DNA of 64,000 bases from Amycolatopsis eburnea (GCF_003937945.1 NZ_RSEC01000058.1:372001-436000); one strand, 5' to 3'; positions 35,614-44,787 are shown, counted from the stretch's first letter. The notes: generated by a model from the sequence alone, not told the origin. Made by a program: numbers and translations.

Positions 35614-36083
35614 ACCCGTGATCCTGCCCTTCGGGGGTTCCGGGTGGCGGAGCCCCCGGCCTGGGGCGAAGCCCCGGATGTATCAGCCTCAGCCAGCTTG
35701 GCCAGCGCGCGCATGGCGTCGGGAGTGTCCTCGGTGACCTGCGGGCCGAACCCCTCGGGACCGTCGATGGTGACGCGGTAGGTGATCTTCGTGCCGCCTT
35801 CGACGTCGGTCAGGAGGTGTTCGAACCGCAGGAACGCGTCGGGCAGCCGGGTCTCGTCGGTGAAGCCGCGGCCCTCGGTGACGTCGGTGAGCGTGAACGG
35901 GATCGGCGGCATCCCGTCCATCGTCATGGTGCCGCTGGTCCCGGCCGCGAACGGGCCGTCGAGGACGACCGACCGGACGCCGGCGTCCCACTCCGGCCAG
36001 CGCGCGGTGTCGGCCCAGAGCGGCCAGATCGCGGCGGCGGGCGCGGTGGAGGTCTCGCTGTGCTCGTACTCGTAAAGTGCCAT
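35610..36083 (-). CDS. SRPBCC (polyketide cyclase-like) protein
   Basis: A 157-residue START/SRPBCC-fold protein: EHSETSTAPAAAIWPLWADT, then WPEWDAGVRSVVLDGPF, and a long C-terminal helix (TPDAMRALAKLAEAD). Such proteins bind hydrophobic ligands in a deep pocket. The C-terminal 20 residues are low-complexity. Transcription probably starts at TATAGT, about 16 nt upstream of ATG. It forms a two-gene operon with marR, whose product may sense the same ligand. Confidence 0.85.
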   Translation of the reverse strand: MALYEYEHSETSTAPAAAIWPLWADTARWPEWDAGVRSVVLDGPFAAGTSGTMTMDGMPPIPFTLTDVTEGRGFTDETRLPDAFLRFEHLLTDVEGGTKITYRVTIDGPEGFGPQVTEDTPDAMRALAKLAEADTSGASPQAGGSATRNPRRAGSRV

Positions 36084-36151
36084 GCGGACAGACTATATGC
36101 GCGCTTACTAAATGGGCAAGCGGCTTCGCGGCCGAGCCCGGCGGGCGGGCC

Positions 36152-36757
36152 TCAGTTCATCGAGCGCAGCTTGTCGTAGTAGGCGACGCAGTCCTCGTAC
36201 ACCGGCAGCAGGCCGCTCTCGCGGGCTTCGGCCAGCGTGGGCGCGGCGAGGTCCTTGGGGGAGAGGACGGGTTCCAGCTCGGCCGGCCACGGCAGGTCCA
36301 GCGCCGGGTCGAGCGGGCTGATCCCGTGCTCGCCCGTCGGCGTGTACGGCTCGGAGCAGAGGTAGGCCATCACCGTGTCGTCCTCGAGGGCGACGAAGCC
36401 GTGGCCGAGGCCCTCGGCGACGTAGACCGCGCGGTACTCGCTCGAGTCGAGCCGGACCGCGTCCCACTCGCCGAACGTCGGCGACCCGACGCGGAGGTCG
36501 ACGACGACGTCGAGCAGCGACCCGCGTGGGCAGTAGATGTACTTGCCCTGGCCGGGTGGCGTGTCGGCGAAGTGGATCCCGCGGATCGTGCCGCGCCGGG
36601 ACACGCTGTGGTTGGACTGGCCGAGGCGCAGCGGGTGGCCGACGGCGGCGCGGAAGCTCTCCTCCTGGAACGGCGCCACGAACAGGCCCCGCTCGTCGGG
36701 GAACGCCCGGGGGGAGAACTCGAAGGCGTCCGGGACGCGCAGCCGGCGGAATTGCAT
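36152..36757 (-). CDS. dTDP-4-dehydrorhamnose 3,5-epimerase-like protein
   Basis: A 201-residue RmlC-type cupin epimerase acting on dTDP-4-keto sugars. It carries FPDERGLFVAPFQEESF, the catalytic His in GTIRGIHFADTPPGQ, and VAEGLGHGFVALEDDTVMAYLCSE with the conserved catalytic Tyr. It may supply rhamnose or a deoxysugar for cell wall or secondary metabolites. No other rml genes are nearby, so the pathway assignment is uncertain. Confidence 0.85.
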   Translation of the reverse strand: MQFRRLRVPDAFEFSPRAFPDERGLFVAPFQEESFRAAVGHPLRLGQSNHSVSRRGTIRGIHFADTPPGQGKYIYCPRGSLLDVVVDLRVGSPTFGEWDAVRLDSSEYRAVYVAEGLGHGFVALEDDTVMAYLCSEPYTPTGEHGISPLDPALDLPWPAELEPVLSPKDLAAPTLAEARESGLLPVYEDCVAYYDKLRSMN

Positions 36758-37115
36758 GAGTTCATCATATCGGGTGCCAAGAAAACCGGACAGACGTCTT
36801 GGGAATTGCCGGAATTGGGCTTCGGTGTGACATCAACCGCACCGAGGGGTCCACGGCACGACCGGACCTGTCACAATGACCGGACCGCCGCGTCCGCGGC
36901 CATCGCCAGACCCACGGCACCGATGGCCGACGTGACGCCTCGCCGACAGGCCGGCGCTACCGCGCTGGGCTGCCGTGCCGGGAATCACCACGGTGTCCCC
37001 CTGCAGCCGTGGTCCCCCGCTCGCAGGCCCAGGAGAAATTCCAGTGACACACGTTCGATCCGCGAGTTCCGTCATTCCCACTGGACGAATGACGGAAACG
37101 ACGACAGGAAACCCC
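36758..37115. promoter_or_regulatory. Upstream region of malic enzyme gene
   Basis: A 358-nt divergent gap. It contains a GGAATTG direct repeat (36802-36808, 36811-36817), short inverted repeats (CCACGG near 36989 and CCGTGG near 37007) and an AGGAAA ribosome binding site before the malic enzyme ATG. No ORF with coding character was found. Confidence 0.35.
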
Positions 37116-38297
37116 ATGAGCGACCCCACCGGCGCCGTTGCGCCGGTCACCGACGAAGAGATCTTCACCGGGCACGAGGGCGGCAAGCTCTCGGTGGCGG
37201 CCACGCGCCCCATCTCCAGCCCGCGTGACCTTTCGATCGCCTACACCCCCGGGGTGGCGAAGGTGAGCCGCGCGATCGCCGAAGACGCGGCCAAGGCCAA
37301 GCGGTACACGTGGGCGGACCGGCTCGTCGTCGTGGTCAGCGACGGGACGGCGGTGCTCGGCCTCGGCGACATCGGCGCGAGCGCGTCGCTGCCGGTCATG
37401 GAGGGCAAGTCGGTCCTCTTCAAGACGTTCGGCGGGCTCGACTCGATCCCGCTGGTCCTGGACACCACCGACGTCGACGAGATCGTCGAGACGCTGGTGC
37501 GGCTGCGGCCGTCCTTCGGGGCCGTCAACCTGGAGGACGTCTCCGCGCCGCGGTGCTTCGAGCTGGAGGACAAGCTCAAGGAGGCGCTGGACTGCCCGGT
37601 CATGCACGACGACCAGCACGGCACGGCCATCGTCACGCTGGCCGCGCTGCGGGGCGCCAACCTGGTGCTCGACCGCGCGATCGCCGACCAGCGCGTCGTC
37701 GTCTCCGGGGCCGGCGCGGCGGGCGTCGCCTGCGCCAAGATCCTGCAGGAGGCCGGCATCGGCGACGTCACGGTCCTCGACTCGCGCGGCATCATCCACG
37801 ACGGCCGCGACGGCCTGAACCCGGTCAAGCAGCGCCTGGCCGAGACGACGAACAAGGCCGGCCTGCGCGGTGGCCTGGCCGAGGCGCTCGAAGGCGCGGA
37901 CGTCTTCCTGGGCCTGTCCGGCGCGACGATCGACGAGTCGCTGCTGGGCCGCATGGCGGGCGGCGGCATCGTGTTCGCGCTGTCGAACCCGGACCCGGAG
38001 GTCCACCCGGACGTCGCGGCGCGCTACGCGTCGATCGTGGCCACCGGCCGCAGCGACTTCCCGAACCAGATCAACAACGTGCTGGCGTTCCCGGGCGTCT
38101 TCCGCGGCGCGCTGGACTCCGGCGCGCGGGCGATCACGGAGAACATGAAGCTGGCGGCCGCCGAGGCGATCGTGTCGGTGGCGACGGACGACCTGGGCCC
38201 GGACCGCATCGTCCCCAGCCCCCTCGACCCGCGGGTGGCCCCGGAGGTCGCGGCGGCGGTGGCGAAGGCCGCAGAGGCCGACGGCGTCACCGACTGA
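37116..38297 (+). CDS. NAD(P)-dependent malic enzyme
   Basis: A 393-residue short-form malic enzyme that decarboxylates malate to pyruvate. Conserved landmarks are YTPGVAKVSRAI, the catalytic Lys region EGKSVLFKTFGGLDSIP, VNLEDVSAPRCFELE, the metal-binding VMHDDQHGTAIV and the nucleotide fold VVVSGAGAAGVACAKIL. The coenzyme cannot be settled by eye. ATG 37116 has AGGAAA 5 nt upstream; ATG 37089 is an alternative. It ends 5 nt before a 27-bp perfect hairpin. Confidence 0.92.
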   Translation: MSDPTGAVAPVTDEEIFTGHEGGKLSVAATRPISSPRDLSIAYTPGVAKVSRAIAEDAAKAKRYTWADRLVVVVSDGTAVLGLGDIGASASLPVMEGKSVLFKTFGGLDSIPLVLDTTDVDEIVETLVRLRPSFGAVNLEDVSAPRCFELEDKLKEALDCPVMHDDQHGTAIVTLAALRGANLVLDRAIADQRVVVSGAGAAGVACAKILQEAGIGDVTVLDSRGIIHDGRDGLNPVKQRLAETTNKAGLRGGLAEALEGADVFLGLSGATIDESLLGRMAGGGIVFALSNPDPEVHPDVAARYASIVATGRSDFPNQINNVLAFPGVFRGALDSGARAITENMKLAAAEAIVSVATDDLGPDRIVPSPLDPRVAPEVAAAVAKAAEADGVTD

Positions 38298-38301
38298 CCA
38301 A

Positions 38302-38356
38302 TGCCGTTAAGGCCACCTTACGGGCGTCAGACGCCCGTAAGGTGGCCTTAACGGCA
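38302..38356. terminator. 27-bp perfect palindrome, bidirectional terminator
   Basis: 38302-38328 pairs exactly with 38330-38356 around a single base. The core is AAGGCCACCTTA. It fills the whole gap between the convergent malic enzyme and aminopropyltransferase-like genes. Confidence 0.85.
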
Positions 38357-38358
38357 CT

Positions 38359-39768
38359 TCAGCCCAGGAGCTGGGTGAGGCGGTGGCGGGGGACGTCGAC
38401 CAGGCGCAGGTCCACGAGGTCTTCGGGGACGTCGAGGGAGACGTTCGCCAGCCGGGCGTGGGCGCGGGTGAGGACCTCGTCCTGGTGTTCCACCGCGTCC
38501 GCGACGACCACCGCGTGCCGGTTGTCCGGCGTGCTGCGCAGGTACCGCAGCGCGTACTTCCCCCGGACGAGTGACGCGAGCGCTTCTTGGGACGCCTGGT
38601 CCGCGAGGTCCGGGTGCGCGTTCGGGACGAGCAGGGCCAGCCGGCGGGCGTTCGTGCCCAGCAGCGTCCGCAGCAGCCACGGGCCCGGGTCGCCGGTGAG
38701 GTCCATCGCGACCGCGTCGCCCTCGGGACCGGAGATCGACCAGTCCACCGGCCGCGACTCCAGCGCGAGCCCGCCGGCGGCCGCGATCTCCTTCAGCTTC
38801 TCCAGCAGCGCCGGCTTCGTGCCCGCCGCTTCGACCGACTGCGGCCCGTGCGTGTAGATCGCCTTGGCCCCGCGCACCTTCTTCGCCTTCGCCGTCGGCT
38901 GGCAGACGTACAGGTCCGCCGCGCTGCCGATCGCCTGCGCGCCGAAGTAGCGGTTGAAGCCCGGCAGGATCGCCTCGAACGTCAGCCCGAGCGTGGCCAG
39001 CGCGCGCTGCACCTGCGCGCCCAGCGCCGGGTGGCGCGGGCTGTAGCCGTAGGCCAGCAGCAGCCGTCCCTCACTCGGCTCGCGCAGCGCCTGCACCCCG
39101 CGCGTGGCGAACAGCCCCATGCCTTCCGGCGTGTACGGCGGATCGCTGAACACCAGGTCGAACCGGCCGGCGAACGCCGGGGGCAGGCCGACGCGCAGGT
39201 CCGCGTGGGCCGTCGCGATCGCGCGCTCGCCGCGGTCGTCGAGGTAGGCGAGCACGCGCTCGTCGAGGTCGACGACCGTGAGCGACGCCGCCGGGCAGAC
39301 CGCGCGCACCGCGAGCGACGTCAGGTCGTGGTCGCCGAGGAACAGCACCCGCGCGGAGGCGAGGTCGTACTGCGCGTCCAGCCACAGCGCGCGGCGCAGC
39401 GCGGTGCCCGGCGTGGCCTGCACGTGGTCGAGCGCGGCCAGCGGCGACGGCACCTCCGCCACCCACTCGGCGATCTTCGGCAGCAGTTCGTGCTTCTCGA
39501 CGGCTTCGTCGAGCGGGTCGCCGTAGCGGGGAACGCTGTACCGCAGGTACGCCGCGGCGACGCCGGGGGCGATCCGCAGCCGGTCGCCGCTGCGGTCGAG
39601 GTCGTCGCCGAGCGCGGTCAGGACGTCCTCCACGCTGCGCCGCGGCGCCGCGGACAGCCGGACCAGCTCACCGAGGTCGTGGTCGCCGGTCCGCAGGAGG
39701 TCGATGACGCGGTACAGCGGGCGGACGCCGACGCCGTGCGCGGCGAGGACGTCGTCGAGTGCGCTCAC
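38359..39768 (-). CDS. Branched-chain polyamine synthase-like protein (BpsA family)
   Basis: A 469-residue protein with an N-terminal winged-helix-like region (residues 1-75) and a C-terminal Rossmann methyltransferase-like domain. The signatures VLFLGDHDLTSLAV, VVDLDERVLAYL and FSDPPYTPEG match the N4-bis(aminopropyl)spermidine synthase family (PF01861), whose archaeal members add aminopropyl groups from decarboxylated SAM to spermidine. GDHD replaces the GDDD expected in characterised enzymes, so the substrate may differ. GTG 39768 has GGAG 3 nt upstream. No other polyamine gene is nearby. Confidence 0.75.
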   Translation of the reverse strand: MSALDDVLAAHGVGVRPLYRVIDLLRTGDHDLGELVRLSAAPRRSVEDVLTALGDDLDRSGDRLRIAPGVAAAYLRYSVPRYGDPLDEAVEKHELLPKIAEWVAEVPSPLAALDHVQATPGTALRRALWLDAQYDLASARVLFLGDHDLTSLAVRAVCPAASLTVVDLDERVLAYLDDRGERAIATAHADLRVGLPPAFAGRFDLVFSDPPYTPEGMGLFATRGVQALREPSEGRLLLAYGYSPRHPALGAQVQRALATLGLTFEAILPGFNRYFGAQAIGSAADLYVCQPTAKAKKVRGAKAIYTHGPQSVEAAGTKPALLEKLKEIAAAGGLALESRPVDWSISGPEGDAVAMDLTGDPGPWLLRTLLGTNARRLALLVPNAHPDLADQASQEALASLVRGKYALRYLRSTPDNRHAVVVADAVEHQDEVLTRAHARLANVSLDVPEDLVDLRLVDVPRHRLTQLLG

Positions 39769-39860
39769 GGACTCCGAGCCTAGTAGCCACGCTTCGGAAC
39801 AGCGTGCCAACCACCGCCGACTCGGCTACGGTCGGACGGACCGGGACATGGGGAGTGGCA

Positions 39861-40946
39861 GTGACCATCGAATTCCGCGACGTGACCAAGCAGTACCCGG
39901 ACGGGACGGTCGCCGTCGACAAGCTGAACCTGACGGTCGAGGACGGCACGATCACCGTGTTCGTCGGCCCGTCGGGCTGCGGCAAGACCACGTCGCTGCG
40001 GATGATCAACCGGATGGTCGAGCCGACCGGCGGCCAGGTGCTGCTCGACGGCAAGGACGTCGCCGAGGGCGACCCGGCGCTGCTGCGCCGCGGCATCGGC
40101 TACGTCATCCAGCACGCCGGGCTCTTTCCACATCGGACGGTGCTGGACAACATCGCCACCGTGCCCCTGTTGTCCGGCTGGGACAAGGGCAAGGCGCGCA
40201 AGCGGGCCGCCGAGCTGCTGGAGATCATCGGCCTGCCCGCGGAACTCGGCAAGCGGTACCCGGCGCAGCTTTCGGGCGGCCAGCAGCAGCGCGTCGGCGT
40301 CGCCCGCGCGCTCGCCGCGGATTCGCCGGTGCTGCTGATGGACGAGCCGTTCTCCGCGGTCGACCCGATCGTGCGCGAGGACCTGCAGAACGAGCTGCTG
40401 CGGCTGCAGTCCCAGCTGGGCAAGACCATCGTGTTCGTCACGCACGACATCGACGAGGCCGTCCGGCTCGGCGACAAGGTCGCGGTGATGCGCGTCGGCG
40501 GCAAGCTCGCCCAGTACGGCACCCCCGCCGACGTCCTGCGCCACCCGGTGGACGACTTCGTGGCGTCCTTCGTCGGCCGTGACCGCGGCTACCGCGGCCT
40601 GTCCTTCCTCTCCGCCGATGGCGTCGAGATCAAGGAACTCGACCTGGTCGAGATCGGCGCGCCGGCCCCGGCGAGCGACGGCTGGCGGCTCGGCGTCAAC
40701 GCCGAAAAGCAGCCCCGCGGCTGGCTGCCGCCGAACTCCACAGTGGACGGCGCACTGTCCGAAACGGACCTCGTGGCGGGCGGCTCGCTGTGGGTCCACG
40801 GCACCCCGATCCGCGGCGCGCTCGACGCCGCCCTGTCGTCCCCGGCCAGCCTCGGCGTGGTCGTCGACGAAGACCACCGCGTGCTCGGCGGCGTCGTCGC
40901 CCGGCAGGTCCTGGACGTGATCGAGGCCACGCCGCAGGCGTCATGA
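39861..40946 (+). CDS. Osmoprotectant/quaternary-amine ABC transporter ATPase (OpuCA/ProV-like)
   Basis: A 361-residue ATPase. Walker A is GPSGCGKTT, the Q-loop YVIQHAGLFPHRT is typical of OpuC/ProV, the signature is LSGGQQQRVG, Walker B is LLMDEPFSAVD, and the H-loop is FVTHD. A degenerate CBS-like C-terminal region (residues 250-361) follows, which in relatives senses ionic strength. It is first of four overlapping genes that make a betaine/choline-type importer. GGGAG precedes the GTG. Confidence 0.9.
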   Translation: MTIEFRDVTKQYPDGTVAVDKLNLTVEDGTITVFVGPSGCGKTTSLRMINRMVEPTGGQVLLDGKDVAEGDPALLRRGIGYVIQHAGLFPHRTVLDNIATVPLLSGWDKGKARKRAAELLEIIGLPAELGKRYPAQLSGGQQQRVGVARALAADSPVLLMDEPFSAVDPIVREDLQNELLRLQSQLGKTIVFVTHDIDEAVRLGDKVAVMRVGGKLAQYGTPADVLRHPVDDFVASFVGRDRGYRGLSFLSADGVEIKELDLVEIGAPAPASDGWRLGVNAEKQPRGWLPPNSTVDGALSETDLVAGGSLWVHGTPIRGALDAALSSPASLGVVVDEDHRVLGGVVARQVLDVIEATPQAS

Positions 40947-41611
40947 GCTTCTTCGACGAGCTCGGGCAGTACCTGAGCAGCGCGAACACGCGCGTCGAAG
41001 TCCTCGGTGACCTGGGCGACCACGTCTACCTGGCGCTGCTCCCGCTGGTGCTCGGCATCGTGCTGGCGATCGCCGCGGGCTGGCTGGGCCACCGCTGGCA
41101 GCCCGCGCGGCAGGTCCTCATGGTGCTGGCGAACCTGCTCTACACGATCCCGTCGCTCGCGCTGTTCGTCGTCATCCCCGGCCTGATCGGGTCGAAGATC
41201 CTGGACAGCGTCAACGTCGTCGTGGCGCTGACGATCTACACCACCGCGCTGCTGGTCCGCCCGGTGCTCGACGCGCTGGACGCGGTGCCGCCGTCGGTGA
41301 TCGCCGCGGCGACCGCTGTCGGGTACAAGCCGGCGCGCAAGTTCTTCGCCGTCGAGCTGCCGCTGTCGGTGCCGGTGCTCGCGGCCGGCGTGCGGGTGGC
41401 GTCGGTGAGCAACATCAGCCTGGTCAGCGTCGGCGCGCTGATCGGCACCGGCGGCCTCGGCGTGCTCTTCACCGACGGCTTCCAGCGCGAGTACTTCTCG
41501 CCGATCGTCGTCGGCATCGTGCTGACGCTGCTGCTCGCGCTCGTCGTCGACCTGGTCCTGGTGGGGATCCGCAACCTCCTGACGCCGTGGGAACGGGTGA
41601 CCGCCGCATGA
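40943..41611 (+). CDS. Osmoprotectant ABC transporter permease 1 (OpuCB-like)
   Basis: A 222-residue BPD-type permease with about six transmembrane helices and the EAA-like loop AVPPSVIAAATAVGYKPARKF. It overlaps the ATPase stop (ATGA) and the next gene in the same way. It pairs with the second permease to form the membrane channel. Confidence 0.88.
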   Translation: MSFFDELGQYLSSANTRVEVLGDLGDHVYLALLPLVLGIVLAIAAGWLGHRWQPARQVLMVLANLLYTIPSLALFVVIPGLIGSKILDSVNVVVALTIYTTALLVRPVLDALDAVPPSVIAAATAVGYKPARKFFAVELPLSVPVLAAGVRVASVSNISLVSVGALIGTGGLGVLFTDGFQREYFSPIVVGIVLTLLLALVVDLVLVGIRNLLTPWERVTAA

Positions 41612-42291
41612 TCACCGATCTCTTCCGCTGGTTCGGCGACCCGGCGCACTGGTCCGGTCCGGACGGTGTGCCGCAGCGGCTGCTGGAACACTTGGGCTAC
41701 ACCGCTTTTTCGCTGGTGATCGCGCTGGTCATCGCTGTCCCGTTAGGACTGTTCGTGGGCCACACCGGACGCGGTGGCGTCGCGCTGGTGAGCGTGGGCA
41801 ACGCGATCCGCGCGCTCCCGACGCTGGGGCTCGTCACGTTCCTGTTCCTGCTCTTCACCGAAAGCGTCACCTCGACGATCATCGGGCTCGTCGTGCTGGC
41901 CGTGCCGCCGATCCTGGCCGGGACGTACGCCGGGCTGCAGGCGACCGACCACGGCGTGGTCGACGCGGCCCAGGGCATCGGGATGACCGGCTGGCAGCGG
42001 CTCTGGAAGGTCGAGGTGCCGATCTCGCTGCCGCTCGTGCTGGGCGGCGTCCGCAACGCCGTGCTGCAGCTCGTCGCGACCGCCGCGGTGGCCGCGTACG
42101 TCGGACTCGGTGGCCTGGGCCGGTTCCTGCTCGACGGACTGGCCATTTTGGACTATTCCCAGGTGATCGCGGGCGCACTACTGACGACGGCGCTGGCGAT
42201 CGTGCTGGATCTCCTGTTCGCGCTGCTGAACCGCGCGTTGGTCCCGCGCGGCGTCCGGCTCGCGGCGGCCGTGAAGAAGGTGGCAGAGTGA
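41608..42291 (+). CDS. Osmoprotectant ABC transporter permease 2 (OpuCD-like)
   Basis: A 227-residue permease with six predicted helices and the coupling loop DAAQGIGMTGWQRLWKVE, the canonical contact with the ATPase. It is translationally coupled to both neighbours (ATGA, GTGA). It is the partner of the previous permease in a heterodimeric channel. Confidence 0.88.
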   Translation: MITDLFRWFGDPAHWSGPDGVPQRLLEHLGYTAFSLVIALVIAVPLGLFVGHTGRGGVALVSVGNAIRALPTLGLVTFLFLLFTESVTSTIIGLVVLAVPPILAGTYAGLQATDHGVVDAAQGIGMTGWQRLWKVEVPISLPLVLGGVRNAVLQLVATAAVAAYVGLGGLGRFLLDGLAILDYSQVIAGALLTTALAIVLDLLFALLNRALVPRGVRLAAAVKKVAE

Positions 42292-43172
42292 AGCGTTTTC
42301 TGGCGGCTGCTGTCCTGCTCCTGGCCGCGGGGTGCGGCAACCCGCTCGCCGGCGGCGGCGAAGGCGGCGCGACCGGCGACATCATCATCGGCGCGTCCGA
42401 CGTCGGCGAAAGCCTGCTGCTGGCCCAGATCTACGCCGGCGCGCTGCGCGACGCGGGCGCTTCGAACGTGACGGTCCGGCCGCCGGTGGGCAGCCGCGAG
42501 GTCGTCGTCAAGGCGCTGCAGGACAAATCGCTGTCGGTGGTGCCGGACTACAGCGGGAACCTGTTGCGGTACTTCGACAAGGACACGCAGGCGACGACCC
42601 CGCAGGACGTCTACGCGCAGCTCCGCCAGAAGATCCCGGCGGGGTTCGAGGTGCTGGACCAGGCGCCGGCCGAGGACAAGGACCTGCTCGTCGTCGGCCC
42701 GCAACTGGCGTCCACCGGCGTGAAGACGTTCTCGGACCTGGGGAAGCGCTGCGGTGAGCTGGTGTTCGGCGGGCCGGGGCAGTGGAGCAGCCGCTGGAAG
42801 GACAAGATCAAGTCATTGTACGGCTGCGAGTTCAAGGAGATCCGCACGACCGACACCGGCGGCCCGGTGACGGTGGCGGCCCTGAAGTCCGGCGACGTCC
42901 AGGTGGCGGACCTGTTCAGCACGTCGTCGACGATCGCCGCGAACGGCTTCGTGCCGCTGGTCGACGACAAGAACATGTTCCCGGCGCAGAACATCGTCCC
43001 CCTGGTGGCCCGCGGCACGCTGGCACCGGGCGAGGCCGCCGCGCTGAACCGCGTGTCGGCGGCGCTGACCACCGAACAGCTCACGCGGCTCAACGTCGAG
43101 TTCACCGAGGAGAAGCGCAACCCGCTCGACATCGCCGAAGACTTCCTGGCGCGCAACAACCTCAAGTCCTAG
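42288..43172 (+). CDS. Osmoprotectant substrate-binding lipoprotein (OpuCC/OsmF-like)
   Basis: A 294-residue lipoprotein. The lipobox LAAGC gives Cys16. The OpuAC-type binding domain contains IIGASDVGESLLLAQIYAG, SVVPDYSGNLLRYF and RTTDTGGPVTVAALKSGDV. It delivers glycine betaine, choline or a related compound to the permeases. GTG overlaps the previous stop. It ends 11 nt inside the convergent GTPase gene. Confidence 0.88.
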   Translation: MKRFLAAAVLLLAAGCGNPLAGGGEGGATGDIIIGASDVGESLLLAQIYAGALRDAGASNVTVRPPVGSREVVVKALQDKSLSVVPDYSGNLLRYFDKDTQATTPQDVYAQLRQKIPAGFEVLDQAPAEDKDLLVVGPQLASTGVKTFSDLGKRCGELVFGGPGQWSSRWKDKIKSLYGCEFKEIRTTDTGGPVTVAALKSGDVQVADLFSTSSTIAANGFVPLVDDKNMFPAQNIVPLVARGTLAPGEAAALNRVSAALTTEQLTRLNVEFTEEKRNPLDIAEDFLARNNLKS

Positions 43173-44787
43173 GCTCGTAGCGGTCGAACGCCGTTTCGAG
43201 CACGCCCTCGCCCCGGGTGAGCCCGGGCAGCCGGCGGCGCAGCTCGTGCACCGCGGCGGCCGGGAGATCACCCTCGACACGGGCTTCCGCACCGTCCGAT
43301 GTGGTCTGGAGCGGCGTGCCGCGCAGGCGTGCCACGGCTTGCGTGACGGCGCTGATCGCGTCGGCGGGGACGTCGAGCCGGAACCGGTGCACGGGCTCGC
43401 ACTCGACGGTCCCGGCCCGGTCCAGCGCCTCCCGGAGCACGATCGGCGTGAGGTCGCGGAAGTCGCCCGCGGTGCTCGACATGCTCTTGTCGAACGTGCC
43501 GTGGGAATGGCTTTGCCGCGCGTAGTAGCCGGAGTGCGTCATGGTGACGGCGCAGGCCGGGATCGACCAGCGGGCCAAGGTCGCCCGCACGGTCTCCTCG
43601 ACGGCGCGGAAGAACGCGGCGGGCATCGACCCTGGTTCCACTTCGAGCCCGAAGGTCACGCCGTCCTCGGCCGGTGCGACGCGGAGCCCGACGGTGGCGA
43701 GGAACTCGTTCGGTGCTTCGCCGATGAGCCGTGCGGATTCGCCGGTGCCGGTGAGCCGCCGGACGTGGATCGTGGTCGTCTCGCCGAACTCGGCTTCGAT
43801 GCCGTACTCGTCGGCGAGGGTCGCCTGGATGACCTCCTTCTGGACTTCGCCGTACAGGGAAAGGAAAAGCTCGGATCCGTCGACGCGCAGTGCGATGAAC
43901 GGGTCCTGGTCGGCGAGCCGGACCAGCGCGGCGTGGAGCGCGCCCCGGTCGCCACGGGTGCGGACGACGGTTTCCAGCGTCGGCGGGGCGAACTGCCGCC
44001 CGGCGGACGTCCGCGCCGCCCCGATCGCGTCGCCGACCCGCGCGTCGAGGCCGGTGACCCGCGCGATCCGGCCGGCGGTGACCCGGTCGCGCCGGACGGC
44101 TTCGCCGTGCTCGAAGACGTGGATCGCGGTGACCTTGCCGGCCGGGAGCCGCTGCCGGACGCGCAGTGTGCCCGAGAACATCCGGACGTGCACGACGTTG
44201 CGGCGGTCCACTTTGAACACGGTGCCGGACAGCGGCCCACCGGAGTCCTCTTCGGACTTCGGGAGCAGCTCGACGAGGGCGCGCCGGAGCTCGTCGATGC
44301 CGTCGCCGGTGAGCGCCGACCCTTCGAAGACTGGCGCCGGCGGCAGCTTCGCGGCGATCTCCCGTCGCACGCGCCCGGGATCGGCGCCGCGGCGATCGGT
44401 CTTGTTGACGAAGTGCAGCACCGGGATGCCGAGCCGGTCCAGGGCCCTGGCCAGCAGCCGGGTCTGCGCCTGGACGCCTTCGACGGCGGAAACGACGAGC
44501 ACGGCGCCGTCGAGGACTTCCAGGACCCGCTCGACCTCGGCGATGAAGTCCGGGTGGCCGGGGGTGTCGACGAGGTTGACGGTGGTTTCGCCGATTTCGA
44601 AGGAGACCACGGCGGATTTGATGGTGATGCCCCGCGCGCGTTCGAGCGCGAGGGTGTCAGTCCGCGTGGTGCCGTCGTCGACGCGGCCCAGCCGCTCGAT
44701 CACCCCGGCGGCGAGCAGCAGCCGTTCGGTGAGGCTGGTTTTACCGGCGTCGACGTGCGCGAGAATTCCCAGGTTGAGTGCGGGCAA
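43162..44787 (-). CDS. TetM/OtrA-type ribosome-protection-like GTPase
   Basis: A 541-residue EF-G-like translational GTPase: G1 AHVDAGKTSL, G2 region RGITIKSA, G3 DTPGHPDF, G4 NKTD and G5 SAL. A domain-IV-like segment (GYYARQSHSHGTFDK ... STAGDFRDLTPIVL) and a C-terminal GLTRGEGVLETAFDRYEP resemble OtrA and actinobacterial Tet proteins. It is about 100 residues shorter than TetM (about 640), with the G-domain insert reduced. It may dislodge tetracycline-like drugs or have a housekeeping role; resistance is not proven. The start is TTG and there is a leader ORF upstream. Confidence 0.82.
   Translation of the reverse strand: MPALNLGILAHVDAGKTSLTERLLLAAGVIERLGRVDDGTTRTDTLALERARGITIKSAVVSFEIGETTVNLVDTPGHPDFIAEVERVLEVLDGAVLVVSAVEGVQAQTRLLARALDRLGIPVLHFVNKTDRRGADPGRVRREIAAKLPPAPVFEGSALTGDGIDELRRALVELLPKSEEDSGGPLSGTVFKVDRRNVVHVRMFSGTLRVRQRLPAGKVTAIHVFEHGEAVRRDRVTAGRIARVTGLDARVGDAIGAARTSAGRQFAPPTLETVVRTRGDRGALHAALVRLADQDPFIALRVDGSELFLSLYGEVQKEVIQATLADEYGIEAEFGETTTIHVRRLTGTGESARLIGEAPNEFLATVGLRVAPAEDGVTFGLEVEPGSMPAAFFRAVEETVRATLARWSIPACAVTMTHSGYYARQSHSHGTFDKSMSSTAGDFRDLTPIVLREALDRAGTVECEPVHRFRLDVPADAISAVTQAVARLRGTPLQTTSDGAEARVEGDLPAAAVHELRRRLPGLTRGEGVLETAFDRYEPRT

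Noticed and set aside
36802..36827. GGAAT-N18-GTG, close to a sigma-R promoter, upstream of malic enzyme
   Set aside because: The last base differs from GTT and the site lies 290 nt from the start codon; too weak without data.
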